Source: Silene conica (taxonomy: Eukaryota; Streptophyta; Magnoliopsida; Caryophyllales; Caryophyllaceae). Taken from it: a DNA stretch of 64,000 nt. The stretch lies in assembly GCA_029255685.2 (NCBI GenBank), contig CM055312.2, positions 69,206,792-69,270,791 on the forward strand, given 5' to 3'. Positions 12,853 to 23,517 of this stretch are shown here, one piece after another; within the stretch, counting starts at the first letter, position 1; each line of letters begins with the position of its first letter. Made by a program: the position numbers and the translations under genes. Below the pieces are notes generated by a model. It worked only from the letters and a program-made list of their open reading frames with translations, was not told the DNA's origin and searched no databases.

Positions 12853-14026
12853 TGTAAGGTTTAAATACCTACTTTAGTCATACTAATGTTATTATCTTAT
12901 AATGAGATGAACTTATGCATGCTTAACAATAATTAAACGAGATTCAAAAGAAAAAAACAAGCTCCCTTACATTGCTTGTTACGGCTAATTAGGGCACAAG
13001 TGAAGACACCTTCTTCACTTGTTCTTGAGCTTACTATACGGAATGATCCTCCTTGAGCCTTCAAAGAGATGACCTCCAAAAGATGAACACCAAGACACAC
13101 TACTCACTAATGTATTTTGTATTTTATTTGCTAGAACACATACAAAAATGCTAGTTCATAAGGGAGGGTGCACGGTTTAGGGTATGATCAATGAGAGAGT
13201 AGTTTTCTTTCTTTTTCTCTCTTTATAAAACCCTAATGCAACTATGAATGAATAAGGAATAATGGTTGAGGGAACAAAACTCTCTTTTGTTCTCCTCAAG
13301 AGGGTGGCCGGGTGGTGTGGTTAGAGTGCCCAATGAATGGGCACCTCAATATCCTACATTGTCTCCCACTAAAACAATGGCATTAATAAGATGTCTCAAC
13401 ACTACATTATCACATAAGGTGTTATTGTTGTAAAAATGTCTTAGACAATCACATTGTCACACGGTCCATTATTCGTAAATGGACTCTCGCATATGTTATA
13501 TAAATACGTAAACATTGCTTCGATAATTTTACATTTTATGATTCTCGTAATTTAACATTTAAAAATTTAATCATAAAATTAGTAATTCATAATTACTAAC
13601 ATCCATTAATCTATTTCCGGCTACAACAATTGTATTTAAAATATTCATTCATTTAAATATGTTTCATAAACATATTTATATTAGTGACAACATTTTAATC
13701 ACTAAAATAATTATAACTTATAATCTTATTATAATTTATCCCTTCATATTATTTATAAACTAGAAATGAATTGACCCGTATCAATATACAGTCATATCAT
13801 TTATCATAGAGAGAGTTGTCCTATAGGTGTGACCTAAAGGGATCAACTGGTCACCACCGTCATTACGACAGTAATGTCAAACTCTAACAAACCAATCATT
13901 ACCGATTAATGTTGACCAGTTGACTAATGATAAAGAATTATCCCACGAATATTCTTTTATAGAGATTTGTCAATTAATTATATTATTGACGTGATCACAC
14001 TATTGTGGAGGACACTTACTCCAACA
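12853..14026 (-). repeat. Complete 5' LTR of the Copia element (1174 bp)
   Basis: Runs from TGTAAGG next to the primer-binding site to CCAACA at 14026. It carries a promoter-like stretch on the minus strand (a TATAAA-type site complement around 13220-13230). The part 12853-13516 has no partner at the other end of the element. Confidence 0.85.
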
Positions 14027-14738
14027 AGAAGTACGTGGTAGCAGGGAAGAGGCAGAGGAAACACCCAACTAAGCAAACTGTCACTAAATACTGACGACAC
14101 CAAGTTATGGGTTTCCATGTAATCTCAATACTCGAACTTTTCATCCTCTTGTTATTAATTTGAGGCTCCAATTAATCTCAACAATCGACAACACAAACCC
14201 TGATAAATATAATCAAAGCTAGCCCCTTTCATCCTTAGCTCTTAAGTCACACAAACCCTAATAAAGATAATTAACACTGAATCAACAATGAAACTAACAA
14301 AAAGATAAACATATAAACCTTAGCAAAAGATAATTAATAGAAAAAATCATAAACCCTAACAATAACACTGAATTTAATCGAAAACATAAACAATGAACAC
14401 CAAATTTACATACCTAATATCCAAACAACAGAAGGCGGCGACACGGTGGTGGTAGGGCACGCGGTGGTGGTGAGGAAGAAGGATGCACGCGGTGGTGGCG
14501 ATTGTTATTTTTGTTTTTTAAAATGACGAGTGATATGCGCAGGTGTGTTCTTATTTTATTTAGTATATTTAGTATTTGCGGCGTTTTATAAAAATCGCCG
14601 CAAGTAGCTTATTTGAGGCGTGTTCTATAAAAAAACGCCGCAAATAGTTAGATGATTTTAATAAAAAAAAATTATTTGCTGCTATTGGGATAAAACGCCT
14701 CAAAGACATAACCGCAAAAAGCTATTTTTCTACTAGTG
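14027..14738. mobile_element. Right end of a non-autonomous CACTA (En/Spm-like) element
   Basis: The segment ends with tatttttctactagtg, the inverted CACTAGTAGAAAA terminus. Just inside are repeated copies of 'gccgcaa/ttgcggcg' and 'aaacgcc' in both orientations (14575-14715), the expected subterminal repeats. No transposase is visible. The left end is missing: the Copia element lies directly to the left and the sequence beyond it is unrelated. A G/T-rich stretch with repeated 'ggtggt' lies at 14440-14500. Confidence 0.7.
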
Positions 14739-15232
14739 AGTAACAATCAAATAACAAATGAACTTGTCGTCATCAACCTAATAAATGTTCTAACAATATG
14801 CAATTCTAATACAATAAAAACCTTTCTCATAAATCTATCATTAGTTGGTACAAAGCTTTAGAATACTAGTTAGTTGCATAGAGTAGTTGGAGATAGAATT
14901 GAAAGTATGCCTGAATTCTTCAAGAATTTTGATTTCAGGCGACTACATAGAAAAGCCGCCAAAATGGTTGCATGACATGTAACTTTCTTGTAAGATCATC
15001 TTATCCCTCGTCTTATCTTCAGCCTCTTGAGGATAATGTGTGCAACTAAATCTCCAATATGATCTATCATATAGTATATATAATAATGTATAAATCATTG
15101 TTGTTCAATGTCGCATGTTGTTTTAGTGCTATCTATTTTATGTTGGTTGCATGACCTTATGCTACACAAAATCTACTTGCTTTTGTTATTATTATTTGTG
15201 TTTTGGGAATGAAATATTATGTTGGATTTTAT
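14739..15232 (+). other. Non-repetitive stretch with a possible small exon
   Basis: No transposon ends and no long reading frame here. One segment (14938-14978) is flanked by a good acceptor (ttgatttcag) and donor (gtaact) and encodes GDYIEKPPKWLHD; see the exon pair entry. The rest is AT-rich with no recognisable content. Confidence 0.4.
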
Positions 15233-15535
15233 TGATAGAGTAATTGATAGAATAGTTTCAGGAATAATCGAGAAACTAAGGAATTATAATAGGATTTCCA
15301 AAGAAAGAAGGAAATCGAATGTGTATTTCTTATTGAAAGATTGAGTGTTACAAGATTTTGAGAATTCTAGAGAGAGAGAGAGGAAATTATACAAATGATC
15401 AAAAGCTGATGAATGAAAAGTAGTTACATGTACTTATAGGCAATTCCTAACAACTTTTCAGCTTGTAACAACTTGTAACAGATTTGCTGAGCTGGCCATT
15501 CTGTTAAACAGTTGTGATTTAACTAACTCATATCA
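15233..15535 (-). repeat. 3' LTR (element sense) of the Gypsy element
   Basis: Begins TGATAGAG and ends ACTCATATCA. It has two bases more than its partner because of a longer GA run. Confidence 0.95.
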
Positions 15536-15564
15536 ATCCATTCCCCTTAACCAACAGCTTGTCC

Positions 15565-18500
15565 TCAAGTGTTATCTAAGTTGAACTCAGGAAATCTCTT
15601 CTTGATGTCATCATAAGCTTCCCAAGTTGCATCCTCTGAAGCAGAATTAGACCATTGAATTAACACATACACCACTCCAGAGATGCCTTTCTTAACCAAT
15701 TTCCTTTCCAAGACCTTCATTGGTTCTGCCCTAATATGGTGTAATTCATCTACTTCAGGCAAGGATCTGATTATAGGAATTGGACCTTCATGCTTCCTTA
15801 ACAAAGATATGTGAAAAACAGGGTGGACCTTAGCTTGAGAGGGCAGCTCCAGTTTGTAAGCTACTTGGCCTACTCGGGTGATTATTGGAAATGGTCCATA
15901 GAATTTTGGAGATATTTTGGCACATGTTCTTGAAACTACAGAATGCTGTCTATATGGCTGTAACTTAACATACACCAAGTCACCCACTGCCAACTCCTTA
16001 TCATTTCTCTTCCCATCAGCCTGTTTCTTCATTCTATCTTGAGCTCTCTTTAAGTGAAATTTTAACATCTTAATGCAATCTTCCCTTGCAGCCAAGCTCC
16101 TGTTTACAGCTTCCACCCTACTATCCCCTATAACATAAGGTATGTGTATGGCAGGGTCTTGCCCATACACAATTTCATATGGAGTTTTCTGAGCTGCTGA
16201 ATGAAATGAGGTATTGTACCACCACTCTGCCAGGGAAATCCATTTAGCCCATTCTTTTGGATGTTCACTTGTCATGCATCTTAGATAAGCTTCTAGACAC
16301 CTGTTAACTACCTCTGTTTGTCCATCCGTTTGTGGATGATAAGCTGTCGACATTAACAGATCCACCTGTTGTAGTCTAAACAATTCTTGCCAAAAATTGC
16401 TCACAAAGATTTTATCTCTATCACTCACAATGGTTTTTGGCATTCCATGGAGTCTAAAGACTTGATTTAGAAATACTTGTGCCACATTAGTAGCAGTGAA
16501 GGGATGAGTTAACAGCAAGAAATGAGCATATTTGCTCAATCTGTCCACCACCACTAGAATGGTATCCTTACCCTGTGACTTTGGTAATCCTTCAATGAAA
16601 TCCATTGATATATCCATCCATATTGCTTCAGGTATTGGCAAGGGTTGCAACAATCCAGTCGGTTGTTGTAAAATAGGCTTACATCTTTGACAAACACCAC
16701 ACTGTCTAATGTAGTTCCTAACATCTCTCTGCTGATGCTTCCAATAAAATAAGCCCTTGATCCTTTTTGTGGTAGCTTGTACCCCTGGATCCTTTTTGTG
16801 GTAGCTTGTACCCCTGAATGTCCACCCAAAGGAGTGTCATGCAGTAATGTGATGATTTTCTTTCTCAAATCCTCATCATTTCCAACTACTAGCCTTCCTT
16901 TTCTTTTCAACTCCTCATCTGACCAAGTATATTTAGCTGGTCCAGTTCCATTTTTCACCTCCTGAATGAGTGCTTGTAGGTCAGTGTCAGTCTCCCAACT
17001 TTTCTGGATTAGAGTTACGAGATCAGTTTGCAAATGTGAGACCATTATAACCATCAGTTCTGAACTTGTGACTCTAGACAATGCATCAGCTGCCCCATTT
17101 TCCACTCCTTTTCTATATTTGATCTCATAATCCAGACCCATCAACTTTGGAAGACATTTACTTTGAAATGGAGTAGTAATCTTTTGTTCCATCAAATATT
17201 TAAGGCTAAAGTGATCTGTTTTAATCACGAAGTGCCTTCCAATCAGGTACGGTCTCCATTTCTCAACTGCATGGATGACAGCCATCAACTCTTTTTCATA
17301 AGTAGATAAGGACTTTGATCTGACTGAAAAAGCCTTACTTATGAAAGCAATTGGGTGCCCATCTTGTGAGAGCACAGCCCCCATGCCCACATCAGAAGCA
17401 TCCGTCTCTACTGTAAACTCCTTGTCAAAGTCTGGTAAGGTCAGAACTGGTGCAGTAGACATAGCCTGTTTCAGAGTTTGAAAGGCTTTTGCTGCTTCTG
17501 GGCTCCAAAAGAATGCATTTTTCTTAAGAAGGTTGGTGAGTGGTTTACTCATAATGCCATCCACCTAATAAACTTTCTGTAGTAGCCTGTAAGCCCAAGG
17601 AACCCTCTCAATTCCTTAACATTGGTAGGTTCTGGCCATGCTAACATTGCTTTGATTTTTGAAGGATCAGTGGCTACCCCCTTCTTAGAGATTACATGGC
17701 CCAAGTACTCCACTTCTGGAGTTCCAAACACACACTTGGACATTTTAGCAAAAAGTGTAGCCTTCCTCAATATATCAAAAGTCAGCCTCAAATGTGACAA
17801 ATGCTCTTCTAAAGTCTTGCTGTATATGAGGATGTCATCAAAGAAAACAAGGATAAATTTTCTCAAATAAGGTTTGAAGATGGTATTCATAAGGTGTTGA
17901 AAAGTAGAGGGGGCATTTGTGAGGCCAAAGGGCATCACCAGAAACTCATAATGCCCCTCATGAGTCCTGAAAGCAGTTTTCTCAACATCAGGAGGATGCA
18001 TCCTGATTTGCCAATACCCCGATCTTAGGTCAATCTTTGAAAACATGGTTGAACCATTTAACTCATCCAAAAGCTCTTCTATGATGGGAATAGGAAATTT
18101 GTCTTTGACAGTGTTTTTGTTTAATTCCCTATAATCTACACATAATCTCCAAGTACCATCTTTTTTTTTTAACCAACACAATGGGTGATGAATATGGACT
18201 CTGACTATGCCTAACCACCCCATCGTCTAACATTTCCTGTACAATTTTCTCAATTGCATCCTTTTGCACTACTAGGTATCTATATGGTCTAACATTAATA
18301 GGAGATACCCCTTCTTTCAAAGGAATCCTATGATCATGCTTCCTATGAGGGAGCAGTTCAGTAGGTTCAACAAAAATATCCTCATAATCATGCAACAGTT
18401 GTTGAATTTCAGGAAAAAAGACCTGTTTACCGTGTGTAGCAGCCACCTCAACAATAGGGCTAGCTTTGATGGCAAAACACTGAGCATGATTTAACCCAAA

Positions 18501-20153
18501 GGTTGATAATTTGCACAAGGTACTGTGCATTTGTTTTCCTTCCATCCATTGCAAGGTAGTGGCTGCCTTAGAACCCCTTAAAACATGTTTTCTCCCCTGA
18601 ACTTTGAACTCCATTCTTAACTGCCTAAAATCCCAAAGAACAGGACCAAGTGAAGTCAGCCATTGAATTCCCAAGACCACCTCACAACCTCCCAATGGCA
18701 CTAGCATGACATCCGTAGAGAATTCATGTCCTTGTAACTCCCATTTAAATTGTTGACACATTGACTTGCTTATGATTGTTTCTCCATTAGCAACAGATAC
18801 TACCAAGGGACAGGTAGCCTTTGTTTTGCACCCCAGCTTCTTAGCAGCCCCAACATCCAGAAAGTTGTGAGTACTACCAGAATCTATCAAGATGTGTAAT
18901 GGATTTCCCCTCACCTTGCCTGTAACCCTCATTGTTTGGTAAGTAAAATTACCATTAATGGCATTTAGGGAGATCAAAGGTGGCACCTCCACAGTCTCTT
19001 CACACTGTTGCCCTTCACTCCCCTGTTCCACTACCAACTCACCTTCGTCCACTCCCCCATCCATCATCGCTATAAACTCAATACTATGCAATTGAGCCTT
19101 ACATCTATGGTTGGGTGACCATTTTTCATTGCATGTGAAACATAAATTCTTTGCTCTCCTTTCCGCCACTTCCTTCTCACTTAATCTGGCCGCAACCACT
19201 TTCTGGTTAACATTAGGTTTCTGGTTTGAAAAAGATGAAGGTGGTCTAATAAATCTGTTTTGAAGATGTTGTTCACTTAGTGGCTTTGACAAAGGCTTAT
19301 CAAGAAGAGGTTTAGATTTCTTTATAAAAGAAGATATGGTAGCTTCTTGTAGTTTGGCAAGGGCAAATGCATCCATTAATGTTTGTGGTTTATGCATTCT
19401 AACTGTGTTTTGGATGTCAAAATCTAATCCCTTCAAGAAACAACTTAAGGCTTGTTTTTCAGAGAGGTCTGTCCTATTCAACAGTCCATCAAACTGTTCC
19501 TGATATTGCTCAACTGTACCCTTCTGCCTAAGATTCATTATTTCAGCTACGGGGTCATCAAAAGAATTTGTCCCAAATCTAGCAATTGCAGCACTTTTAT
19601 AATCCTTCCAACTAGGCCAATTCCCAAATTCCCTTGTTTTCATCAATGATTGGTGCCATAATAATGCCTTCCCCTCTAAATGAATTGATACCATTTTAAC
19701 CTTAATATTTTCAGAGGTAGAATCAACTTCAAAAAACTGATCACATTTATAAACCCAACCTAACACATTATCACCATTAAATTTGAGAAAATCTACCCTC
19801 GAAAATCGACTGAAATTAGAGTTAGGGTTTGCAAAATTACCGGAATTACGGCCCCCAAATTGATTAGAACTGCCGAAATCCTTTTCCAGATTTACAACCC
19901 TAGTGCTCATTTCCACTAATTGACCCAGGACTTGCTCAATTCTTGTGTTCATACGGTCAATCTTGTCATTTAATCCTTGTTGCTGTAACTGAATTGCTGC
20001 ATTCAGGTCCGCCTTGTCTTGGTTGTGAATTCTGACGAATTCCCCCAAATTAGCTTCCAGGTTGACCATTGTTTCACCCATATTCTTGAATTTTTCCTCC
20101 ATTGCAGCATCTTCAACTGAATTTTCAGAGTTTCGTGTAACTTTTGGCGCCAT
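15565..20153 (-). pseudogene. Gypsy/Reina gag-pol polyprotein with three frame breaks
   Basis: The start at 20153 (MAPKVTRN…) opens 674 codons. They cover a coiled-coil-rich Gag, a CX2C…HX4C-like motif (LCFTCNEKWSPNHRC), the protease (LIDSGSTHNF) and the N-terminal RT linker. The frame breaks at a run of ten T (18161-18170). RT continues in the next frame ([17 protein letters not shown] as the active-site YxDD equivalent) and is lost again around 17550-17570. RNase H (VETDASDVGMGAVLSQ) follows in a third frame. A 29-bp tandem duplication (16759-16816) shifts the frame inside the integrase zinc region. The last frame holds the integrase core (MDFIEGLPKS, DRDKIF, HPQTDGQTEVVNR) and a chromodomain (residues about 305-360 of that segment, ILxW-type ATWEAYDD). 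Despite young LTRs this copy cannot make its own enzymes without recoding. Confidence 0.95.
16759..16816. repeat. 29-bp direct tandem duplication disrupting integrase
   Basis: The unit 16759-16787 is repeated exactly at 16788-16816 (starts gatcctttttgtggtagc). Because 29 is not a multiple of three it shifts the integrase frame. It looks like replication or template slippage. Confidence 0.95.
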
Positions 20154-20184
20154 TAGAGAGTCCAGGAAGGATCTCTGATACCAC

Positions 20185-20485
20185 TGATAGAGTAATTGAT
20201 AGAATAGTTTCAGGAATAATCGAGAAACTAAGGAATTACAATAGGATTTCCAAAGAAAGAAGGAAATCGAATGTGTATTTCTTATTGAAAGATTGAGTGT
20301 TACAAGATTTAGAGAATTCTAGAGAGAGAGAGGAAATTATACAAATGATCAAAAGCTGATGAATGAAAAGTAGTTACATGTACTTATAGGCAATTCCTAA
20401 CAACTTTTCAGCTTGTAACAACTTGTAACAGATTTGCTGAGCTGGCCATTCTGTTAAACAGTTGTGATTTAACTAACTCATATCA
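20185..20485 (-). repeat. 5' LTR (element sense) of the Gypsy element
   Basis: Begins TGATAGAG right after the primer-binding site complement at 20172-20184 and ends TATCA, followed by the duplication tttat. Confidence 0.95.
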
Positions 20486-20569
20486 TTTATTTGCTCTTAT
20501 GTTTGTAGAATGTCAAGATTAAGATCTATTGTGCACCTTCAAGATATGGCAGTAACAACCATGGATACT

Positions 20570-21032
20570 GGTGAGATTTTGTGCCTGCATTTTTTATTTA
20601 AATTTGCTTGCAATTTGTTAATACTCTACTTTATATCTTGCGTCATATTATGAAAGTACTCCTAACATCATAATTCAACTTCAACTTTTATCTTATCTTA
20701 TGATTTACATTTACTTATGAATCGGTTTTTATGCGAAAACATCCTATCTTATCTGGTGGGTTGCATTTACTGTATTGAGAGGAGAATGACATAATATGTA
20801 GCGATATCACAAAATTAGGTATCGAAAGTCAAAAAGTACAAAATAAAAGTTTTCCCAATCAGTATGAGTTATTATATGTTATTGTATGAGCTAGTCTTAG
20901 TATTGGTTAAGCCCATCCCCTATCTACCAAAAGGTTAACACATCTTAAAAAAATCTTGTTCAAAATTCCCGTCCATGTAAGTTAAAGTGTCTTGAAAAAT
21001 TGCGCTTAAATGTTATATTTGACTAATTCTTA
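20570..21032. other. AT-rich intergenic sequence, nothing recognised
   Basis: No coding frame, inverted-repeat ends or tandem repeat that I could identify in these 460 bp. Confidence 0.5.
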
Positions 21033-21070
21033 CTAGTATAGATCTTGCTCAATGCGCGGTATATATGAGT
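21033..21070 (-). mobile_element. Probable Helitron 3' terminus (degenerate hairpin)
   Basis: On the minus strand the sequence reads GCGCATTGAGCAAGATCTATACTAG followed by T, given here in parts: a GC-rich imperfect hairpin, the ATCTATA spacer and the CTAG end at 21033-21036. This matches the layout of many plant Helitron 3' ends. The 5' end was not found. Confidence 0.45.
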
Positions 21071-21368
21071 ACTTATTTTTTAGACTCTTATTTATAATCG
21101 AAAACTAAAGTTTTAAAAGGTATATTTTTATGAAATCTATATAATTTTTACCATAAAAATAAGGATTTCATTTTATAATTTTTCTCCAATTATTTCAATG
21201 AATTTTTTTGTCACAAAGTTAATTGTAAATATATGTTAAGTTATTCTCTAAAGTTATTATAATTATTGTATTTAACGAAAATGTTACTAACTTATAGTTA
21301 ATTTTATTTTGATGAAAACATCACAAATTTAAATTTAGTTATAAGATTAAAGTTTAATTATAAGACTA

Positions 21369-21398
21369 CTAGTTTAGAACACGTGCAAAGTTGCACGG
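21369..21398 (-). mobile_element. Helitron 3' terminus
   Basis: The minus strand carries a hairpin with 7-bp arms (CGTGCAA / TTGCACG, 21382-21397) followed about ten bases later by CTAG (21369-21372) and a T target base, as expected for a Helitron 3' end. The element body would lie to the right; its 5' TC end is not identifiable by eye. Confidence 0.5.
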
Positions 21399-21909
21399 AC
21401 ATGTATAGTTCTATATATATATAAATAAAATGTCTAAATTTTATAGATAAAAATGACAAAATAATTAATAGTCTTGTCAATATGTTGAAGTAGTCATGCA
21501 GCTTGTGCATTCTTTATTCGAATGGGGTAATTTGTCATAATCATCAGTCATTTATATCTTTATTCATAACCACGCGTTTTAACCATGCCGAGGATCGTAG
21601 TTCATCCTTGATTTCTTATTACTTTTGTCAACTGCACAGTATATTTAAGAACCAATCTTCACTGCAAAATCTTATTCAACAACTTAATTTAAGTATCATC
21701 TGCCTCATTTTGTTAACATAGTATTTAAACGTTTAACATGAAGACCTATTTAACCATATATTCTCGGCTATATCTAACAATAACTCTTAATAAGGTGAAC
21801 CATATTATCACACAAAAATGCTTTGTAAGTAATTTTTGAAATATTATATATATGTCGAAATCTGTTATGGGAAACCAGTTCTCCAATTCCTTAGAAAATG
21901 AACCTAATC

Positions 21910-21947
21910 GCGAAAGGTCGTCGACGTTTTGCGAAAAATCGTCGACG
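21910..21947 (+). repeat. Left terminal inverted repeat of the MULE (core)
   Basis: This 38-bp core begins gcgaaaggtcgtcgacg and contains the pattern twice (tcgtcgacg…tcgtcgacg). It pairs with 25838-25875. Confidence 0.88.
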
Positions 21948-22407
21948 TAATTCATAATAATTACCAAACCTACCCTTCCTCAACAAAAAAACCTCTCTAA
22001 ATTCAAACACTCACCAAAAGCCCTCATCCACCCACAACCACGCACCACCACCCGCGGCACCAAGACCACACCCCCACTACCCACGGCCACCGTACGACCA
22101 CCCACGGGCACCGTAAGCATTTTTTTTGTTTTTTTAATTAATTTGTTAGTCTTAATTATGGTTGTATTATGTTATTGTTGTCATTGTTTATGTTAATTAG
22201 ATTAGATTTGTTAGTTTTAATGTTATTTGTTAATAGTTTTGTTATTTTTTTCAAATTTGATTCATAATTTGTTGTTGTTCTTGTTGTTGTTGGTATTGTT
22301 GTTTTTGTTGTTGTTGTTAGTGTTGTTATTGTTGGTTTTGTTGTTGTAAGATTAGAACGGGCTAGTAATCGAAAACACGTAGGTTTGGACGTAACATGAC
22401 ACGGTGG

Positions 22408-22690
22408 GTCTGGGTAGGGACGTGGGAGGGGCACGGCTGGGCTTGGTAGGGACGTGGGGAAGGGGTGGCTGGGTAGGGTAGGGACGTGGGAATGGGGTGG
22501 GTAGGGACGCGGGAATGGGGTGGTGGGTATGGGTAGGGACGTGGGGATGGGGTGGTGGGTATGGGTAGGGACGTGGGAATGGGGTGGTGGGTATGGCTAG
22601 GGACGTGGGGATGGGGTGGTGGGTATGGCTAGGGACGTGGGAGTTGGGTGGTGGTTATGGGTAGGGACGTGGGAGTTGGGTGGTGGGTTA
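22408..22690 (+). repeat. G-rich minisatellite, ~33-bp unit
   Basis: Roughly seven degenerate copies of a unit with 'gggtagggacgtggg' plus 'atggggtggtgggtatg'. The plus strand is rich in GGG runs and could form G-quadruplexes. Confidence 0.88.
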
Positions 22691-22691
22691 C

Positions 22692-22770
22692 GTTTAGGGT
22701 TAAGGGCTTAGGGTTTATGGTTAGGGTTTGGGGTTTAGGGTTTAGGGTTTAGGGTTTATGGTTTAGGTTT
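22692..22770 (+). repeat. Interstitial telomere-like (TTTAGGG)n tract
   Basis: Several exact and degenerate TTTAGGG units (…gggtttagggtttaggg…), the plant telomere repeat, just 60 bp upstream of the unknown gene's start codon. Short telomere-like boxes also occur in plant promoters and introns. Confidence 0.85.
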
Positions 22771-22831
22771 TTTTTTACGTTCTAACCGTATGTTTTCAAT
22801 TTTAATTCTTTTAATTTTTTTGTTTTCAGGA

Positions 22832-23263
22832 ATGGCAAACATGCCGTTGAACGATGAAACTTGGCTTTCACAACGGATTGCAGAAACTGAGACAGATCTC
22901 GCAAGCCCTGCAGCGCAAAACCTGATGGTGAAAGAGTCTCTTGAACATCAACGCGACTACTGGATCAAGAGGCGTGACGCAGTCCGGTTAGTTAACGAAG
23001 CTGCTAGTTCGTACCCTCGACGTCCTGACACTCGCCGCCTTGCTGAAGCGAGAAACATGATACGTCTTGAACCCCCGGTCTTATCTCAACAGGCAATGCA
23101 TGTGTATTGCAAGATTATGGACGTCATTAGAATGTTTGAAGAGAATCACCCCGACGTTAGCGGTTCTCCTGAGATGCGTGGTTGGTGGGAGTTTGAGAAG
23201 ATTTTTTTAAAGATAACCGGGGTTATCCCTCCGTATTTTTCGTTTTGGGCCAATGAGGTCTGA
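22832..23263 (+). CDS. Unknown 143-residue protein carried by the MULE
   Basis: I chose the ATG at 22832 because a clean acceptor (tgttttcag) ends three bases earlier; an upstream in-frame Met at 22790 would lie inside the intron. The protein begins MANMPLNDETW and is strongly charged and probably mostly helical, with a heptad-like N-terminal half (ETETDLASPAAQNLMVKES) and an aromatic C-terminus (GWWEFEKIF…PPYFSFWANEV). I see no known motif, signal peptide or membrane segment. The frame is open and its base composition is coding-like, unlike the surrounding repeats. It converges on the OTU frame 254 bp away, and both lie between the MULE ends, recalling the convergent two-gene layout of maize MuDR; homology to MURB is not claimed. 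It could be a transposition helper or a captured host gene. Confidence 0.65.
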   Translation: MANMPLNDETWLSQRIAETETDLASPAAQNLMVKESLEHQRDYWIKRRDAVRLVNEAASSYPRRPDTRRLAEARNMIRLEPPVLSQQAMHVYCKIMDVIRMFEENHPDVSGSPEMRGWWEFEKIFLKITGVIPPYFSFWANEV

Positions 23264-23517
23264 AGGATTGGATGTACTAGTTAACAATGAAATCGCTTTG
23301 TTTGTTTGAACGTTTTTAATTTGATAACTGTTATCTTTGTAATTTGTTTCACAATGAAATCGCGATTATAATGAACATGAAAATCATTCGAAAAACGGTA
23401 ACATTTTGAAATTTGAAATCACAACAGTTACATTTAAATATTACAACCTAAAGAATACAAATAAATCTCAACCTAAATAATACAAATATATCACAACCTA
23501 AAGAATACAAATAAATC
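23264..23517. other. Convergent intergenic spacer with a small tandem repeat
   Basis: The 3' regions of the two MULE genes meet here. At 23442-23523 there are about three copies of a ~26-27-bp unit ('caacctaaagaatacaaata'). Confidence 0.7.

Larger units (their letters stand above)
6253..14026 (-). mobile_element. Ty1/Copia LTR retrotransposon with one truncated LTR
   Basis: A minus-strand Copia element. Its 5' LTR (12853-14026) is complete (TG…CA in plus orientation). Its 3' LTR survives only as 510 bp (6253-6762) that match 13517-14026 over the whole length. A primer-binding site lies at 12841-12852 and a polypurine tract at 6763-6784. The polyprotein order gag zinc knuckle, protease, integrase, RT, RNase H is Copia-type (integrase before RT). 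About seven substitutions separate the shared 510 bp of the LTRs by eye. The right flank is agaag; the left flank (tttaca) does not match, as expected if 655 bp of the 3' LTR were lost by deletion. Confidence 0.93.
15233..20485 (-). mobile_element. Complete Ty3/Gypsy chromovirus (Reina-like), TSD tttat
   Basis: The LTRs are 15233-15535 (303 bp) and 20185-20485 (301 bp), both TG…CA, differing by about two substitutions and one GA dinucleotide by eye. The flanks 15228-15232 and 20486-20490 are both tttat, a perfect 5-bp target duplication. The primer-binding site complement (tctgataccac) abuts the right LTR. The polypurine tract (minus strand AAGGGGAATGGAT) abuts the left LTR. Domain order is gag, protease, RT, RNase H, integrase, chromodomain. 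The compact size (5.25 kb), short LTRs, the 'INVRPYRY' motif before RT and the C-terminal chromodomain fit the Reina clade. Confidence 0.96.
14938..20569 (+). other. Possible two-exon gene fragment with the Gypsy element in its intron
   Basis: Candidate exon 14938-14978 (after ttgatttcag, before gtaact) and candidate exon 20507-20569 (after atgtttgtag, before gtgaga) join in one open frame across an intron of about 5.5 kb that contains the Gypsy element at 15233-20485. The joined peptide would read …KPPKWLHD then (I)MSRLRSIVHLQDMAVTTMDT. I do not recognise the family and see no flanking exons. Evidence is splice-site match plus frame continuity only; it could be chance or a decayed gene. Confidence 0.28.
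22113..22829 (+). other. Intron in the 5' part of the unknown MULE gene, packed with simple repeats
   Basis: A donor (ggcacc|gtaagc) at 22113 and an acceptor (tgttttcag) ending at 22829 bound a 717-bp interval. It contains (TTG)n at 22268-22345, a G-rich minisatellite at 22408-22690 and TTTAGGG-like repeats at 22692-22770. The upstream C-rich stretch (about 21987-22112) would be a non-coding first exon. The splice model is inferred from the sites only. Confidence 0.5.

Noticed and set aside
22156-22434. Minus-strand Thr/Asn-rich frame
   Set aside because: Produced by the (TTG)n tract and the start of the G-rich minisatellite.
22692-22770. True chromosome end
   Set aside because: The TTTAGGG-like repeats are short, degenerate and inside a transposon with normal sequence on both sides, so they are interstitial.
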